Shown in pieces: positions 44,771 to 53,396 of a stretch of 64,000 nt of DNA; position 1 is the stretch's first letter; each line of letters starts with the position of its first letter. Location of the stretch: assembly GCA_016933025.1 (NCBI GenBank), contig JAFGBT010000019.1, positions 79,779-143,778 on the forward strand, in the 5' to 3' direction. The position numbers were made by a program, and so were the translations under genes. The stretch comes from Spirochaetota bacterium. Its GTDB lineage: Bacteria; Spirochaetota; UBA4802; UBA5550. Below the pieces are notes generated by a model, which did no database searches, was not told the DNA's origin, and saw nothing but the letters and a program-made list of their open reading frames with translations.

Positions 44771-44876
44771 AATCCATCCCCCCAACCCCCCCCCGGAGGG
44801 GGGCTTTTACATCATGAGGGTGATATTAAACCCGCCTGATGAAGTCCCCCTCTGGGGGATTTAGGGGGCGCTTCAG
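44771..44876. repeat. C/G-tract palindromic repeat, copy 2 (inverted relative to copy 1)
   Basis: Contains ATCCATCCCCCCAACCCC, a C9-GGA-G7 palindrome, about 30 bases of spacer, then GTCCCCCTCTGGGGGATT and TAGGGGGCGCTTCAG. The reverse complement aligns in order with copy 1 (9922-10000), although the spacer differs. It lies between the acyltransferase and glycosyltransferase genes. The palindromic ends suggest a small mobile or structural repeat family. Confidence 0.78.
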
Positions 44877-44891
44877 CGAGGAGAGTTGATC

Positions 44892-45644
44892 CTATATATC
44901 CTTGTACGCCATCTTACTTCTTATGAATCGCGGGATAAGTATCCTTTGAAATATAAGCCTCATGAAGGTGCCTGAGTTTCTCCAGAAGTCCACGAACGGG
45001 CGGAAGTGGGATATGCGCGGGGTGCCCGGGGTGTAGCTTACGCTGACCGGCGCCTCGATCACCGGGAAGCCGAGCCAGCCGGCTTTCGCCAGTATCTCCA
45101 CCTCGAACTGAAAGCGGTTCGCCCTCACCGTCAGTCTGGTGCACTCGGGCAGGGGATAGATCCGGAAGCCGCTCTGCGAGTCGCTCACGACCGGGCCGCC
45201 CGAGGCACGGACCCAGAAGTTGGAGAAACCGCGGCCGAAGCTGCTGGTCCACGGGACGTCGTTCCCCGTCATGTTCTCCCTCATGCCGATAATGATGGGC
45301 CGCCGGAGCATCGCGCCGGCGGCCGAAGGGATGGCGCGTATCAGGCCCAAGGCGTCCTCGGGGTTGTGCTGTCCGTCGGCGTCGATCGTGATGGCCCAGT
45401 CGGCGGTTGCCGCCGCTGAGGCAAAACCGGTCTTGATGGCCGCTCCCTTGCCCCTGTTTTTTTCGTGGCGGATGATGGAGACGCCCGCCATGTCCTTTAC
45501 CCGCTCATACGTTGCGTCGGTGGAACCGTCGTCGACGACAAAGACAGGAAACCCGAGCTTCAGCGCGCCGCGCACCACGTCGGCGACCCGCTGCTCGTGG
45601 TTGTAAACGGGGATGATGATTGCGAACCGTCCCGTGTCGGTCAT
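44892..45644 (-). CDS. Glycosyltransferase family 2
   Basis: 250 residues, GT-A fold: IIIPVYNHEQRV at the start, VVDDGSTDAT, NRGKGAAIKTGF and the metal site DADGQHNPED. SDSQSGFRIYP is the acceptor-side motif common in DPM-like GT2 enzymes. The C-terminus has a short hydrophobic and basic segment (FMRLIFQRILIPRFIRSK). It overlaps the DAK2-DegV gene by 4 bases. A GT2 enzyme is a usual member of aryl polyene and flexirubin clusters and may glycosylate the lipid anchor. Confidence 0.88.
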   Translation of the reverse strand: MTDTGRFAIIIPVYNHEQRVADVVRGALKLGFPVFVVDDGSTDATYERVKDMAGVSIIRHEKNRGKGAAIKTGFASAAATADWAITIDADGQHNPEDALGLIRAIPSAAGAMLRRPIIIGMRENMTGNDVPWTSSFGRGFSNFWVRASGGPVVSDSQSGFRIYPLPECTRLTVRANRFQFEVEILAKAGWLGFPVIEAPVSVSYTPGTPRISHFRPFVDFWRNSGTFMRLIFQRILIPRFIRSKMAYKDI

Positions 45645-47356
45645 GATGCGATCTCCGGCAGAAAGGCGACCGACCAGGTCCCCGGGCCCACGTGCACGCC
45701 GGTGGTGAGCGACAGCGGCTGCAGGATGATCTCGGCGGAGGGGCGGCGTTTCGCGATGGCCGGCAGCACCTTCTCCTCGACCAGCGCGCGGTTGTCCGTA
45801 TATTGGAGCATAATGAAGGGCCGCGCGCCTGCGCCTTCGTCGAGCCGCGAGAGGGCGAAGGCGAGCTGCTCATCTAAGTTCTTTGCCATGCCGGCCTGGA
45901 CCACGCCGCTTGCCGTGGGCGACACGACCGGCATCATGTTCAGCATGTTGCCGAAAAAGGCCTTGGTTTTCGATATCCTCCCGCCGGCGGCGAGAAATTT
46001 CAGGGTGTTGATGAATATGTATTCCCTGCAGGCTTCGATGGCCGTGCGCGCGTAATCGATCACCCGTTCCGCATCGTCCGCGCTGTTGGCGAACCGGGCC
46101 GCGGCTAGTGCTATGGTGCCGAGCCTGCCCGATGCCGCGCCGGTGTCGATCACGGTCAGCCGGTTGTCAGGGTCGTTTTCATTTTTCCATCTCACGGCCA
46201 CGTCGTAATTCCCGGTATAGGCGGAGCCCACGCACAGGTAGAGGGTGCGGGGGTTGAGGCTCGTGACGCTCCGGTACAGCTCGTGCCGCTCGAATTCAGA
46301 CGCCTGGGAAGTTGAGGCCCTGCCGCCACGCCGCATTGCGTTGTAGACATCGGCGGACGACACGGAGGTTTCGGGCGCGGCAAGGTCCCCGACCGTAACA
46401 TAGCTGTCCAGGAGGGTCATACCGAGGCGGGTGGCATCGTCGCGCGTCACCGACCCGGCGGCGTCGGTCATTATATGGATTGCGCGACCGGCGCCCCTTT
46501 GGCCGAAACCGGTGATTTGCTCGGCCAGGTTGTCGTCGGTCCAGCGGATGATGGTGCCCAGCGACTCCATGCGCTTTCTCACTTCAGAGGCATCGCCGGT
46601 GTGGAGGTGCACCTTCACGCAGGTGTCGCCCGGGATTACCACCACGCTTTCGCCGAAACCGGCAAGGGTTTTGACCGCCTCGTCCCTGTTCTTTCCGGCC
46701 TCAAGAGTGATGTCGACGCAGTATCCCTCTTCCTTTTCAGCGCGGAAAGAGGAGGCGATACTTAATCTGCCGCTGAATACGGAGGTGATTGGCCTGAATT
46801 CAGCCGTGTCGCCCGCCAGCGATTTGAAGAACCCTTCGAAGTAAATGAACATCCCGAGCGCGCCCGAGTCGACGACCCCGGCCTCCTTCAGTTTGGGCAG
46901 GAGTTCCGTGGTGGAGCGCACCGCCTCCTCGAGCCGCTCGATAATCGAGTGCGCGTACGCACTGCCGGAGCCGGCCGGCGCGCCCTCGAGCGCGCTGACA
47001 AGGGCGTCGAAAAACGTGAGCATGGTGCCCGGCTTCGGGTCGTGGACGGCCTCCCATGCCCTGTCCCTTCCGAGCTTCGCGGCGGCCGGAACGGATGCGG
47101 GAGAGTCCGCCGAGAGAAATCCCGAGAAGAAGCGGGCGGCTATGTTTCCGGAGTTTCCCCGCGCGTGGACAAGAAGCCGGTGGATGGTCCTGTCCCGGTC
47201 GTTTTTGATGTCGCGCAGAGGCGCCAGGCTTATTTTCAGGTTCCTTCCGGTATCGCCATCTGCGATGGGAAACACGTTGATGCTGTCAAGCAGGTCGGCC
47301 CAGGCGGCGACGCGCTCGGCGCCGAGGATGAAGGCGCGCAGGATAGGGTCGCTCAT
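45641..47356 (-). CDS. DAK2 kinase-like and DegV fatty-acid-binding fusion (FakA-FakB-like)
   Basis: 571 residues. Residues about 5-190 are a DAK2/FakA nucleotide-binding domain with the Mg2+ site ADGDTGRN (Asp33, Asp35) and ARGNSG. A middle FakA-like region runs to about 280. Residues about 290-565 are a DegV domain (TDAAGSVTRDDA, STSQAS, GRISKTKAFFGNMLNMMPVV). In Firmicutes FakA phosphorylates fatty acids held by a separate FakB (DegV) protein; here kinase and acyl-binding parts are in one chain. It lies between the ammonia lyase and the glycosyltransferase, so it could make an acyl phosphate from a free fatty or aryl acid for this pathway. Confidence 0.88.
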   Translation of the reverse strand: MSDPILRAFILGAERVAAWADLLDSINVFPIADGDTGRNLKISLAPLRDIKNDRDRTIHRLLVHARGNSGNIAARFFSGFLSADSPASVPAAAKLGRDRAWEAVHDPKPGTMLTFFDALVSALEGAPAGSGSAYAHSIIERLEEAVRSTTELLPKLKEAGVVDSGALGMFIYFEGFFKSLAGDTAEFRPITSVFSGRLSIASSFRAEKEEGYCVDITLEAGKNRDEAVKTLAGFGESVVVIPGDTCVKVHLHTGDASEVRKRMESLGTIIRWTDDNLAEQITGFGQRGAGRAIHIMTDAAGSVTRDDATRLGMTLLDSYVTVGDLAAPETSVSSADVYNAMRRGGRASTSQASEFERHELYRSVTSLNPRTLYLCVGSAYTGNYDVAVRWKNENDPDNRLTVIDTGAASGRLGTIALAAARFANSADDAERVIDYARTAIEACREYIFINTLKFLAAGGRISKTKAFFGNMLNMMPVVSPTASGVVQAGMAKNLDEQLAFALSRLDEGAGARPFIMLQYTDNRALVEEKVLPAIAKRRPSAEIILQPLSLTTGVHVGPGTWSVAFLPEIAS

Positions 47357-47416
47357 GGTACTGCAGATTTTCTCCTGTTGTCAAAATTCAATAGTGACAC
47401 GGCCCGGCGTAAGGGT

Positions 47417-48982
47417 TTATCGCAGAGGGGCCCGCGGGTGCCCGAATGCAAACAGGTCGTTTTCAGAAATTGCCCTGACCAGCTCCGAGATGTCGCTGTC
47501 CATGGGCCGGTCGATGATAACCGGCCCTGCGATGGAACGCACCTTTTTAAGTATTTCAGTCACACGGGGCCGTTCCTGCCAGTTGCCGCGGATTTCGCAG
47601 GCCTGCGCCGCCGCGAGCAGGTGTATTGCCGTCACCTTTTCCGTCAGGTCGCAGATCCGTGCCGCGTCCCGGGCGCTGATTGTGCCCATGCTCACCTTGT
47701 CCTGATTGTGGGATTCGGTGGACCTGGAGAAGGAGGCTGCAGGCATCGTGGCTTTGAGGGCCTCTGCGGTCAGGGATGACGATGAAATTGACATCGCCTT
47801 GAAACCGTGGTTGTACGGCATCTCTTCCTTTGAAGCACGCACCAGATCGGCCGGGAGGCCGCGATTCACATGCGGGTCGACCAGGAGCGCCACCTGCCGG
47901 TCGGACATATCGGCCGCCGAGGCCAGGGCGGCCTTGAGGGAATCCATGGCCAGCGCTATGTGGCCGCCGTAGAAATTGCCGCCCATAAGCACCGCGCCCG
48001 TATCGGGATCTATGAGGGGATTGTCGTTCGCGCTGTTGGCTTCTACCTCGACCCATCGGGTGACCCATTCAAGCGCATCTATAAGCACGCCCAGGACCTG
48101 CGGCGAACAGCGTATCGAGTAGGGATCCTGAAGGGTGTCGAGTTTGTTTGCCTCCAGCCCGGCATGTCCATTGTCCGCATGGATGAGCGCCGCTATACCT
48201 CGCGCTACATAGTCCTGGCCCGGGTGCGGCTTGGCCCTGGATATCGCCGGGTCGTAATGGTGTGCGTTTCCCATAAGGGCGTGGATGGCGAGCGCCGTCG
48301 CAGACATCGAGGCATTGATGTTTTTTTTCGTCCGGTCTATGACGATGGCGGAGATACCTGTCATGGTCGAGGTGCCGTTTATAATGGCCAGCGGCTCTTT
48401 CGGCTTGAAGGAATACGGTGAAAGTCCGGCCTCTTTCAGCGCCTCCGCGGCGGGCATCCGCCTGTCCCGGTAATAGACCTCTCCTTCTCCCATGAGCGCG
48501 GCCGCCACATAGGACATCGGCGTGAGATCGCCCGAGGCGCCGACCGACCCCTCGCAGGGTACCACCGGGGTGACGCCGCGGTTCAGGAATTCCGCCAGCA
48601 GTTTTATCAGTTCCATGGAAACACCGGAGTATCCGCGGACAAAGCAGAGGATCCTGGTCAGCATCGCGGCCCGCGTCTCCGGTATCCCGATCGGCTCGCC
48701 GGTACCGCAGCCGTGGAACCTTATCAGATTTATCCCGTTCTTGGCGGCAACCTCCATGGCCATGCGCTTGCCGCAGGATTTTCCGTACCCGGTGTTGACG
48801 CCGTATACGGGGATCTCCTTTTCAAGTGCGGCCATCAGCATCTCCCGGGACCGCTCGATTTTATTTACAAATGATGGTTCGGTACTGATGATAACGCGGT
48901 ACGATCCCCGCGCCACGCCGATTATTTGCCCGATGGAAAGGCTTTTTTCGTCGATAATGATATCATTGACCTGTGCGTTCAT
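47417..48982 (-). CDS. Aromatic amino acid ammonia-lyase (HAL/PAL/TAL family)
   Basis: 521 residues, normal length. The MIO cofactor triad Ala149-Ser150-Gly151 lies in GSVGASGDLTP; Tyr60 in VYGVNTGYG is the catalytic tyrosine. The two-residue selectivity site reads Phe89-His90 (RFHGCGTG). HAL has Ser-His and TAL has His-Leu there, so substrate is not obvious. Expected reaction is loss of ammonia from Tyr, Phe or His to give an arylacrylate. Flexirubin and related clusters contain such lyases to provide the aryl starter. It heads the leftward group that includes the DAK2-DegV, GT2 and acyltransferase genes. Confidence 0.92.
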   Translation of the reverse strand: MNAQVNDIIIDEKSLSIGQIIGVARGSYRVIISTEPSFVNKIERSREMLMAALEKEIPVYGVNTGYGKSCGKRMAMEVAAKNGINLIRFHGCGTGEPIGIPETRAAMLTRILCFVRGYSGVSMELIKLLAEFLNRGVTPVVPCEGSVGASGDLTPMSYVAAALMGEGEVYYRDRRMPAAEALKEAGLSPYSFKPKEPLAIINGTSTMTGISAIVIDRTKKNINASMSATALAIHALMGNAHHYDPAISRAKPHPGQDYVARGIAALIHADNGHAGLEANKLDTLQDPYSIRCSPQVLGVLIDALEWVTRWVEVEANSANDNPLIDPDTGAVLMGGNFYGGHIALAMDSLKAALASAADMSDRQVALLVDPHVNRGLPADLVRASKEEMPYNHGFKAMSISSSSLTAEALKATMPAASFSRSTESHNQDKVSMGTISARDAARICDLTEKVTAIHLLAAAQACEIRGNWQERPRVTEILKKVRSIAGPVIIDRPMDSDISELVRAISENDLFAFGHPRAPLR

Positions 48983-49163
48983 ATAAGAGTTCCGGTGATA
49001 TATTTATTTAAGCTTAAAACAGACCTATTCGTTATTGAGCGCCTTCAGGTTTTGTCAAGGTTTTTTTGTTGCGGAATCACGCGCGCGTCCTACAATGAAC
49101 GATGATTGAATTTTTTCTGCAAACGAAGCCGAACGCAGGTGCCGTGATTGTCGGGAGGTGCTG

Positions 49164-49529
49164 TTGGGCCTGATGAACTGGATCGCGGAGAGGGCCGCCC
49201 TCACCGAATTCGCGAAAAAGGCCGTTGCTGACAAGGCTGACCTGAGTCCCTTCAGGGAAAGACCGTCCGTGCGCATCATTTTCGGGATTTTCCTCATGGG
49301 GTTCAGCTATGTCATAGGCTGGCCGGCCGTGGCATTTTTCGGCGTCCTTTCCATTTATTTCGGCCAGCCTCTCATTGTCGTTGTGGGGGGACCGGTGATC
49401 TACGGGATTTCCCATCTCGTATTCATCGCCGGTATGTACCTCGCGGGCGCGCGCTACACGTATATCTTCCTGCGATGGGCGACCCGGAAGTTTATCGAGA
49501 AGTACGCCGGGCAGGCGGGGCGCCCCTAA
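49164..49529 (+). CDS. Small membrane protein of unknown function
   Basis: 121 residues from TTG 49164, five bases after GGGAGGTG; GTG 49158 and ATG 49173 are alternatives. Two or three membrane segments (IIFGIFLMGFSYVIGWPAVAFFGVL, VVVGGPVIYGISHLVFIAGMYL) and an amphipathic basic C-terminus (IFLRWATRKFIEKY). No family recognised. It is transcribed away from the ammonia lyase gene and converges with the lipoprotein gene, overlapping its stop by 4 bases. Confidence 0.65.
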   Translation: MGLMNWIAERAALTEFAKKAVADKADLSPFRERPSVRIIFGIFLMGFSYVIGWPAVAFFGVLSIYFGQPLIVVVGGPVIYGISHLVFIAGMYLAGARYTYIFLRWATRKFIEKYAGQAGRP

Positions 49530-50659
49530 AAACCGATCTCGAGACTGTTTTTCGTTTGTGATACCTGCGTCATTCCATCGTCGGAATAGTTATCTGACGA
49601 GTCGTTCATTTTCCCTGATGCCAGCAGCCCCCCCTCGGAATAATTATAGATATAACAGATATCAACGTCTGTTTCGCTCATCGGCTGGTACTGGATAAGC
49701 TTGTGAATCATCGCGTTATCGCTGAATTCATAATAGAACTTAATCAGTTTCTGGTTAAAGGGGCCGAAGAGTCCCTGCATACGAAGACCCAGATTGATGG
49801 TAAGCGTGGTATGCTCTCCGGAATTGTCCCATGTCAGCGTCGAATAGGAGCCCCATAACAACCGGGTCGTTTCGGCCTCGTCTTCGTAGCTCGTCATTGT
49901 CGAGAGTCGTCCCTGGTCATCATAGGTGAACACGTAGGAGCTCTGGAACGTGGTTTCATCGTCCGAATAATTGACGGCCCTCAGCATTTTCCCGGAGTCG
50001 TTGTACTGATACACCGTCGTCCGCGTAAGGACATCGTCTTCCGTGCCGAAATCTCCATCACCGCCCGCTGAATATTCCCAGGTCTTGACCTTCAGGTTGT
50101 TCGTTACTTGAAAGTCGATCCGGGCCTTGGGTGTTACACCGAAATCGCTATACTGGATCTGCATGTATTTGCCATCGGCGCTGATGGTCTCGAAATAGCC
50201 ATATATTGGATCGATGGTGTCATCGGCGGTCATCCATTCGCCGTCTGCCCCGGCGGCGACTGAAGACCGCATGCTCTTGAGTGCCCAGAACTGGGTTAGC
50301 AGAGGATTCTGATTAACGTACGGCATCGGATCGTCAAGGTGCAGGATAATGCTCAGAAGATCGACCTGGAGCTCGACCCCGGCGTACATCTCATACATGT
50401 TGAGCATGTTCGGCTGGGTGCTGCTGACCGTCATGTTTGCTATTGTCTGCTCGGCGGTGGCGATAACCTGGTCGTCCATGTCATAGGTGGTCATGGTCAT
50501 GACTATCGGGCTGTTCATCAAACAGCCGCCACCGATAAGCAGGTTCTTGGAATTCAGAGGCGATTTATCTTTATCGTAGTCCATGTCGCAGGAAGCGGTG
50601 CCGATTGCGATAGAGAATACTAATAGAAGTAATACCCTGACATTATTCCCGATGCTCAT
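49526..50659 (-). CDS. Exported lipoprotein of unknown function
   Basis: 377 residues. Lipoprotein signal with lipobox IGTASC (Cys near 24). The mature protein is rich in Tyr, Asp, Ser and Thr, with two related acidic motifs GADGEWMTADD and GGDGDFGTEDD that may bind calcium, and strand repeats such as YQYNDSGKMLRAVNY and FTYDDQGRLSTMTSY resembling YD/RHS-type repeats. Probably a surface or periplasmic beta-rich protein. Conserved domain not recognised. Confidence 0.75.
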   Translation of the reverse strand: MSIGNNVRVLLLLVFSIAIGTASCDMDYDKDKSPLNSKNLLIGGGCLMNSPIVMTMTTYDMDDQVIATAEQTIANMTVSSTQPNMLNMYEMYAGVELQVDLLSIILHLDDPMPYVNQNPLLTQFWALKSMRSSVAAGADGEWMTADDTIDPIYGYFETISADGKYMQIQYSDFGVTPKARIDFQVTNNLKVKTWEYSAGGDGDFGTEDDVLTRTTVYQYNDSGKMLRAVNYSDDETTFQSSYVFTYDDQGRLSTMTSYEDEAETTRLLWGSYSTLTWDNSGEHTTLTINLGLRMQGLFGPFNQKLIKFYYEFSDNAMIHKLIQYQPMSETDVDICYIYNYSEGGLLASGKMNDSSDNYSDDGMTQVSQTKNSLEIGF

Positions 50660-50829
50660 GATTATCCTCCGGGATGGCTTGTTTATATATGTTTAATCAC
50701 TTATGCAAGAGTAAAGAATGCAATATTATTAATCAATTCATTTTTGGTTTATGCGATGATTGTGCTGTATGGGGCTGCAGGAAATGACCGGCGTTCAGGT
50801 TGGTGAACAATGACGGTACGTGCAATTCC

Positions 50830-51441
50830 TTAGCCCGGACAATCGAGCAGTTCGGAGACCGACGCTATTCTCGGCGACTGATCCCCGCCGACCCAGAGAT
50901 AGTCGATACCCGCGCTGGCGGCGGCATCGCGGTCGCTTATGGAGTCTCCCAGATACAGGGCCTCAGATTTCAATACCCCAAAGCGCTCGATGCATTTCAG
51001 CAGCATCTCGGGGTGGGGCTTTGGCTCGGCATCGACCACCGATACGCGGTACTCAAACCAGTTATCCAGGTTGAAATGCCGGAAGAGCCGGTCAAGCGAT
51101 CTGCCCCTGTTGGTAGCGACGGCAAGATGGTATTTTTTCCGCAAGGCACCGAGGACCTCTTCAAAGTTAAATAGAAGGCGTATATCTTTAATGAAGGGGG
51201 TGTAATCGGTTTCCTGGCTGATGCGGTACAGGCGCTCGGCCTCGGTTTGGTCCGGAAAGAGCTCGAACATCAGCTGACGGGTGGACAGGAAGACAACTTT
51301 TTCATGAAGTCCGGGGTCAAGCGGGGGATGCCCACCCTCGGCAAGGCAGTGGTTAAAAAAATTGATATTGGCGTCATGGGCGTCAATCAGCACACCGTCG
51401 CAGTCGAATATGATAAGCTGTTTTTTTATTAAAAACTCCAT
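50830..51441 (-). CDS. HAD-superfamily phosphatase (phosphoglycolate phosphatase-like)
   Basis: 203 residues. Motif I IFDCDGVLID with nucleophile Asp and acid Asp, cap domain of helices, motif II ATNRG, motif III Lys in KPHPEML and motif IV LGDSISDRDAA. All catalytic residues are present. Such enzymes dephosphorylate small metabolites; phosphoglycolate or a pyrophosphate are typical but the substrate cannot be predicted. Divergent from ispE. Confidence 0.9.
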   Translation of the reverse strand: MEFLIKKQLIIFDCDGVLIDAHDANINFFNHCLAEGGHPPLDPGLHEKVVFLSTRQLMFELFPDQTEAERLYRISQETDYTPFIKDIRLLFNFEEVLGALRKKYHLAVATNRGRSLDRLFRHFNLDNWFEYRVSVVDAEPKPHPEMLLKCIERFGVLKSEALYLGDSISDRDAAASAGIDYLWVGGDQSPRIASVSELLDCPG

Positions 51442-51513
51442 AACGCCTCAAAATATCCAAAAAAATTACCCCCGTGCGCCCTGTCAATTAGATAATCGTT
51501 TTATAATTAATTC

Positions 51514-51542
51514 TTGACAAAAAAAGTCCAACATAATAGTTT
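51514..51542 (+). promoter_or_regulatory. Candidate promoter for the ispE-tRNA-glmU-prs run
   Basis: TTGACA (51514-51519) with a 17-base spacer to TAGTTT (51537-51542). Predicted transcript start near 51549, which argues for the downstream TTG start of ispE. Weak -10; sequence match only. Confidence 0.35.
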
Positions 51543-51574
51543 TGCCTCTCCAAAAGGACGAGAATAGAGCGCTA

Positions 51575-52480
51575 TTGGCCGATTCGATCAAAGCACACGC
51601 GAAAGTCAATCTCCATCTCGAGGTCCTGAACCGCAGGGATGACGGCTACCATAATATTTTCAGCCTCATGGCCAGCGTAGCTCTCCATGATCTTTTAAAA
51701 CTTGAGGATTTAACCCTCCGCGAATCAAGGGGTCCCATTAACGTGATGATTCGGAACGCGGGGGGCTCCCATGGCGAAGTCATTGATGCGGTACCGGTAC
51801 GAGAAAACCTGATTACCAGGGCGACAACGGGTTTCCTCGACAGGCTCGGGATGAGCGGGACGGTGGCGTATTCCATTGAGAAGAACATACCATCGGGCGC
51901 CGGACTCGGCGGTGGGAGCAGTGACGCCGCCGCGGCGTGCAAGCTCCTCAACACGCGCCTCAACGCGTTTTCACCGGAAGAGCTTGGCGAGATCGGAGTG
52001 TCGATTGGCGCCGATGTTCCCTATTGCCTGCGGGGCGGCTTTGCACTCTGCCGGGGGACCGGGGAGATCGTTATGCAGGTCCCGGGAAGGCTGACCAACC
52101 CTGTGTTGATTGCGCACTGTGCGATTCACATTGATACGGGCCAGGCCTACGGGGCGCTTGGCCGTCCGTCGGAAATTGACCGGGAACGGGAAGCGGCTGC
52201 GGGAAAGACAACGCGCCGGCTCACCAGTGCGCTGGTATCAGGCTCTGCCGAGGAGCTGAGGTCCATTGCGGTGAATGATTTTGAATTACCCGTGTTCCAG
52301 CGCCATCCCAGGATCGCCCGTCTGAAGGAAAAGCTTTACAAGCTCGGCGCCGTTTTTGCGACGATGACGGGATCGGGCTCAAGCGTGATTGCCCTGTTTT
52401 CCTCAAAGGAAGAGGCTTCCCGGGCGCAGGAAGGCATTCGGGAGGATTGCTCCGAGGTGATGCTGACACGGTTTGTCTGA
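51575..52480 (+). CDS. ispE: 4-diphosphocytidyl-2-C-methyl-D-erythritol kinase
   Basis: 301 residues from TTG 51575, which leaves six residues before the conserved AHAKVNLHLEV strand, as in other IspE proteins; TTG 51542 is the alternative. GHMP-kinase features: DDGYHNI, the ATP loop PSGAGLGGGSSDAAA and the C-terminal MTGSGSSVIALF. It phosphorylates CDP-ME in the MEP pathway to isoprenoids. Followed by tRNA-Gln, a glmU-like gene and prs, a conserved bacterial order. Confidence 0.93.
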   Translation: MADSIKAHAKVNLHLEVLNRRDDGYHNIFSLMASVALHDLLKLEDLTLRESRGPINVMIRNAGGSHGEVIDAVPVRENLITRATTGFLDRLGMSGTVAYSIEKNIPSGAGLGGGSSDAAAACKLLNTRLNAFSPEELGEIGVSIGADVPYCLRGGFALCRGTGEIVMQVPGRLTNPVLIAHCAIHIDTGQAYGALGRPSEIDREREAAAGKTTRRLTSALVSGSAEELRSIAVNDFELPVFQRHPRIARLKEKLYKLGAVFATMTGSGSSVIALFSSKEEASRAQEGIREDCSEVMLTRFV

Positions 52481-52557
52481 AGGGAGTCTGTCTCTGTATT
52501 TGTTTGATGGCTCATCCATCCGAGTATGAACCATCAACCAAACATACGAGAAAGCAT

Positions 52558-52628
52558 TGAGGTGTGGCCAAGTGGTACGGCAACGGGTTTTGGTCCCGTG
52601 ATCCCAGGTTCGAATCCTGGCACCTCAG
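52558..52628 (+). tRNA. tRNA-Gln (anticodon TTG)
   Basis: Full cloverleaf: acceptor TGAGGTG with CACCTCA, D arm GCC-AAGTGGTAC-GGC, anticodon stem ACGGG/CCCGT with loop TTTTGGT (anticodon TTG, reads CAA), T arm CCAGG-TTCGAAT-CCTGG and discriminator G. CCA is not encoded. It lies between ispE and the glmU-like gene, in the same direction. Confidence 0.97.
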
Positions 52629-52652
52629 ATTATCGAACGAGGGAGTCCTGGC

Positions 52653-53393
52653 ATCAATACGATAGCTTCAATTGTGCTGGCCGGTGGAAAGGGAGTCCGG
52701 ATGAAATCCGATCTCCCGAAGGTGCTTCAGCCTTTCATGGGGAAGCCGTTAATTGCCCACGTTCTGGGCAATCTCAAGCAGGCCGGCGTTTCCGACATAT
52801 ACGTTGTCGTGGGCTATCGGGGCGAACTTGTTATCGAGGCGATCGGCGTCAGTGCACGTCACGTGTGGCAGCGGGAGCAGCTGGGCACCGGCCACGCGGT
52901 AATGCAGGCCGAGAGCGCACTGGCGGGTTTTTCCGGGAAGGTCATCATCGCATGCGGCGATGTCCCGCTTGTCAGTCCGGAGACCTTCCGGGCCATGATC
53001 GCCGAATCGGAAGAGGAGCATGTCGGTGCTGTTGTGCTTACCATGTCCCTGGAGGAGCCCCGTGGATACGGCAGAGTGGTTTTCGGCTCGGGCGGGCGGT
53101 TCGAGCGGATCGTGGAGGAAAAGGACGCGACGCCGGAAGAGAAAAAGATCCGCGTGGTAAATACCGGAACCTATGTTTTTGACAGCCGGTTTTTGTTCGA
53201 GGGACTGCGGCACGTGACGACCGATAACGCCCAGGGCGAATACTATCTGCCCGACGCGCTTCGGTTTATCATCTCTTCTGGGTTTACGGTAAAGACCATG
53301 CTCCTCCGGAACCCCGTCGAAGGGAGCGGGGTCAACACGAAAGAGGAGCTGGAACGTCTTGAAGAATATTGCAGATCGCGGGTAACAGGATAG
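52653..53393 (+). CDS. Sugar-1-phosphate nucleotidyltransferase, GlmU N-terminal-domain-like
   Basis: About 246 residues. NTP-transferase signature SIVLAGGKGVRMKSDLPKVL, GTGHAV, CGDVPLV and VNTGTYVFD are typical of the uridylyltransferase half of GlmU; the left-handed beta-helix acetyltransferase half is absent. No ATG, GTG or TTG lies in frame before the first beta strand: the first such codon is GTG 52674, inside VLAGGKG. The frame reads back through ATC 52653, seven bases after GAGGGAG, so a non-standard start may be used. Likely product UDP-GlcNAc from GlcNAc-1-P. Position before prs supports a GlmU role. Confidence 0.82.
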   Translation: MNTIASIVLAGGKGVRMKSDLPKVLQPFMGKPLIAHVLGNLKQAGVSDIYVVVGYRGELVIEAIGVSARHVWQREQLGTGHAVMQAESALAGFSGKVIIACGDVPLVSPETFRAMIAESEEEHVGAVVLTMSLEEPRGYGRVVFGSGGRFERIVEEKDATPEEKKIRVVNTGTYVFDSRFLFEGLRHVTTDNAQGEYYLPDALRFIISSGFTVKTMLLRNPVEGSGVNTKEELERLEEYCRSRVTG

Positions 53394-53396
53394 CTT

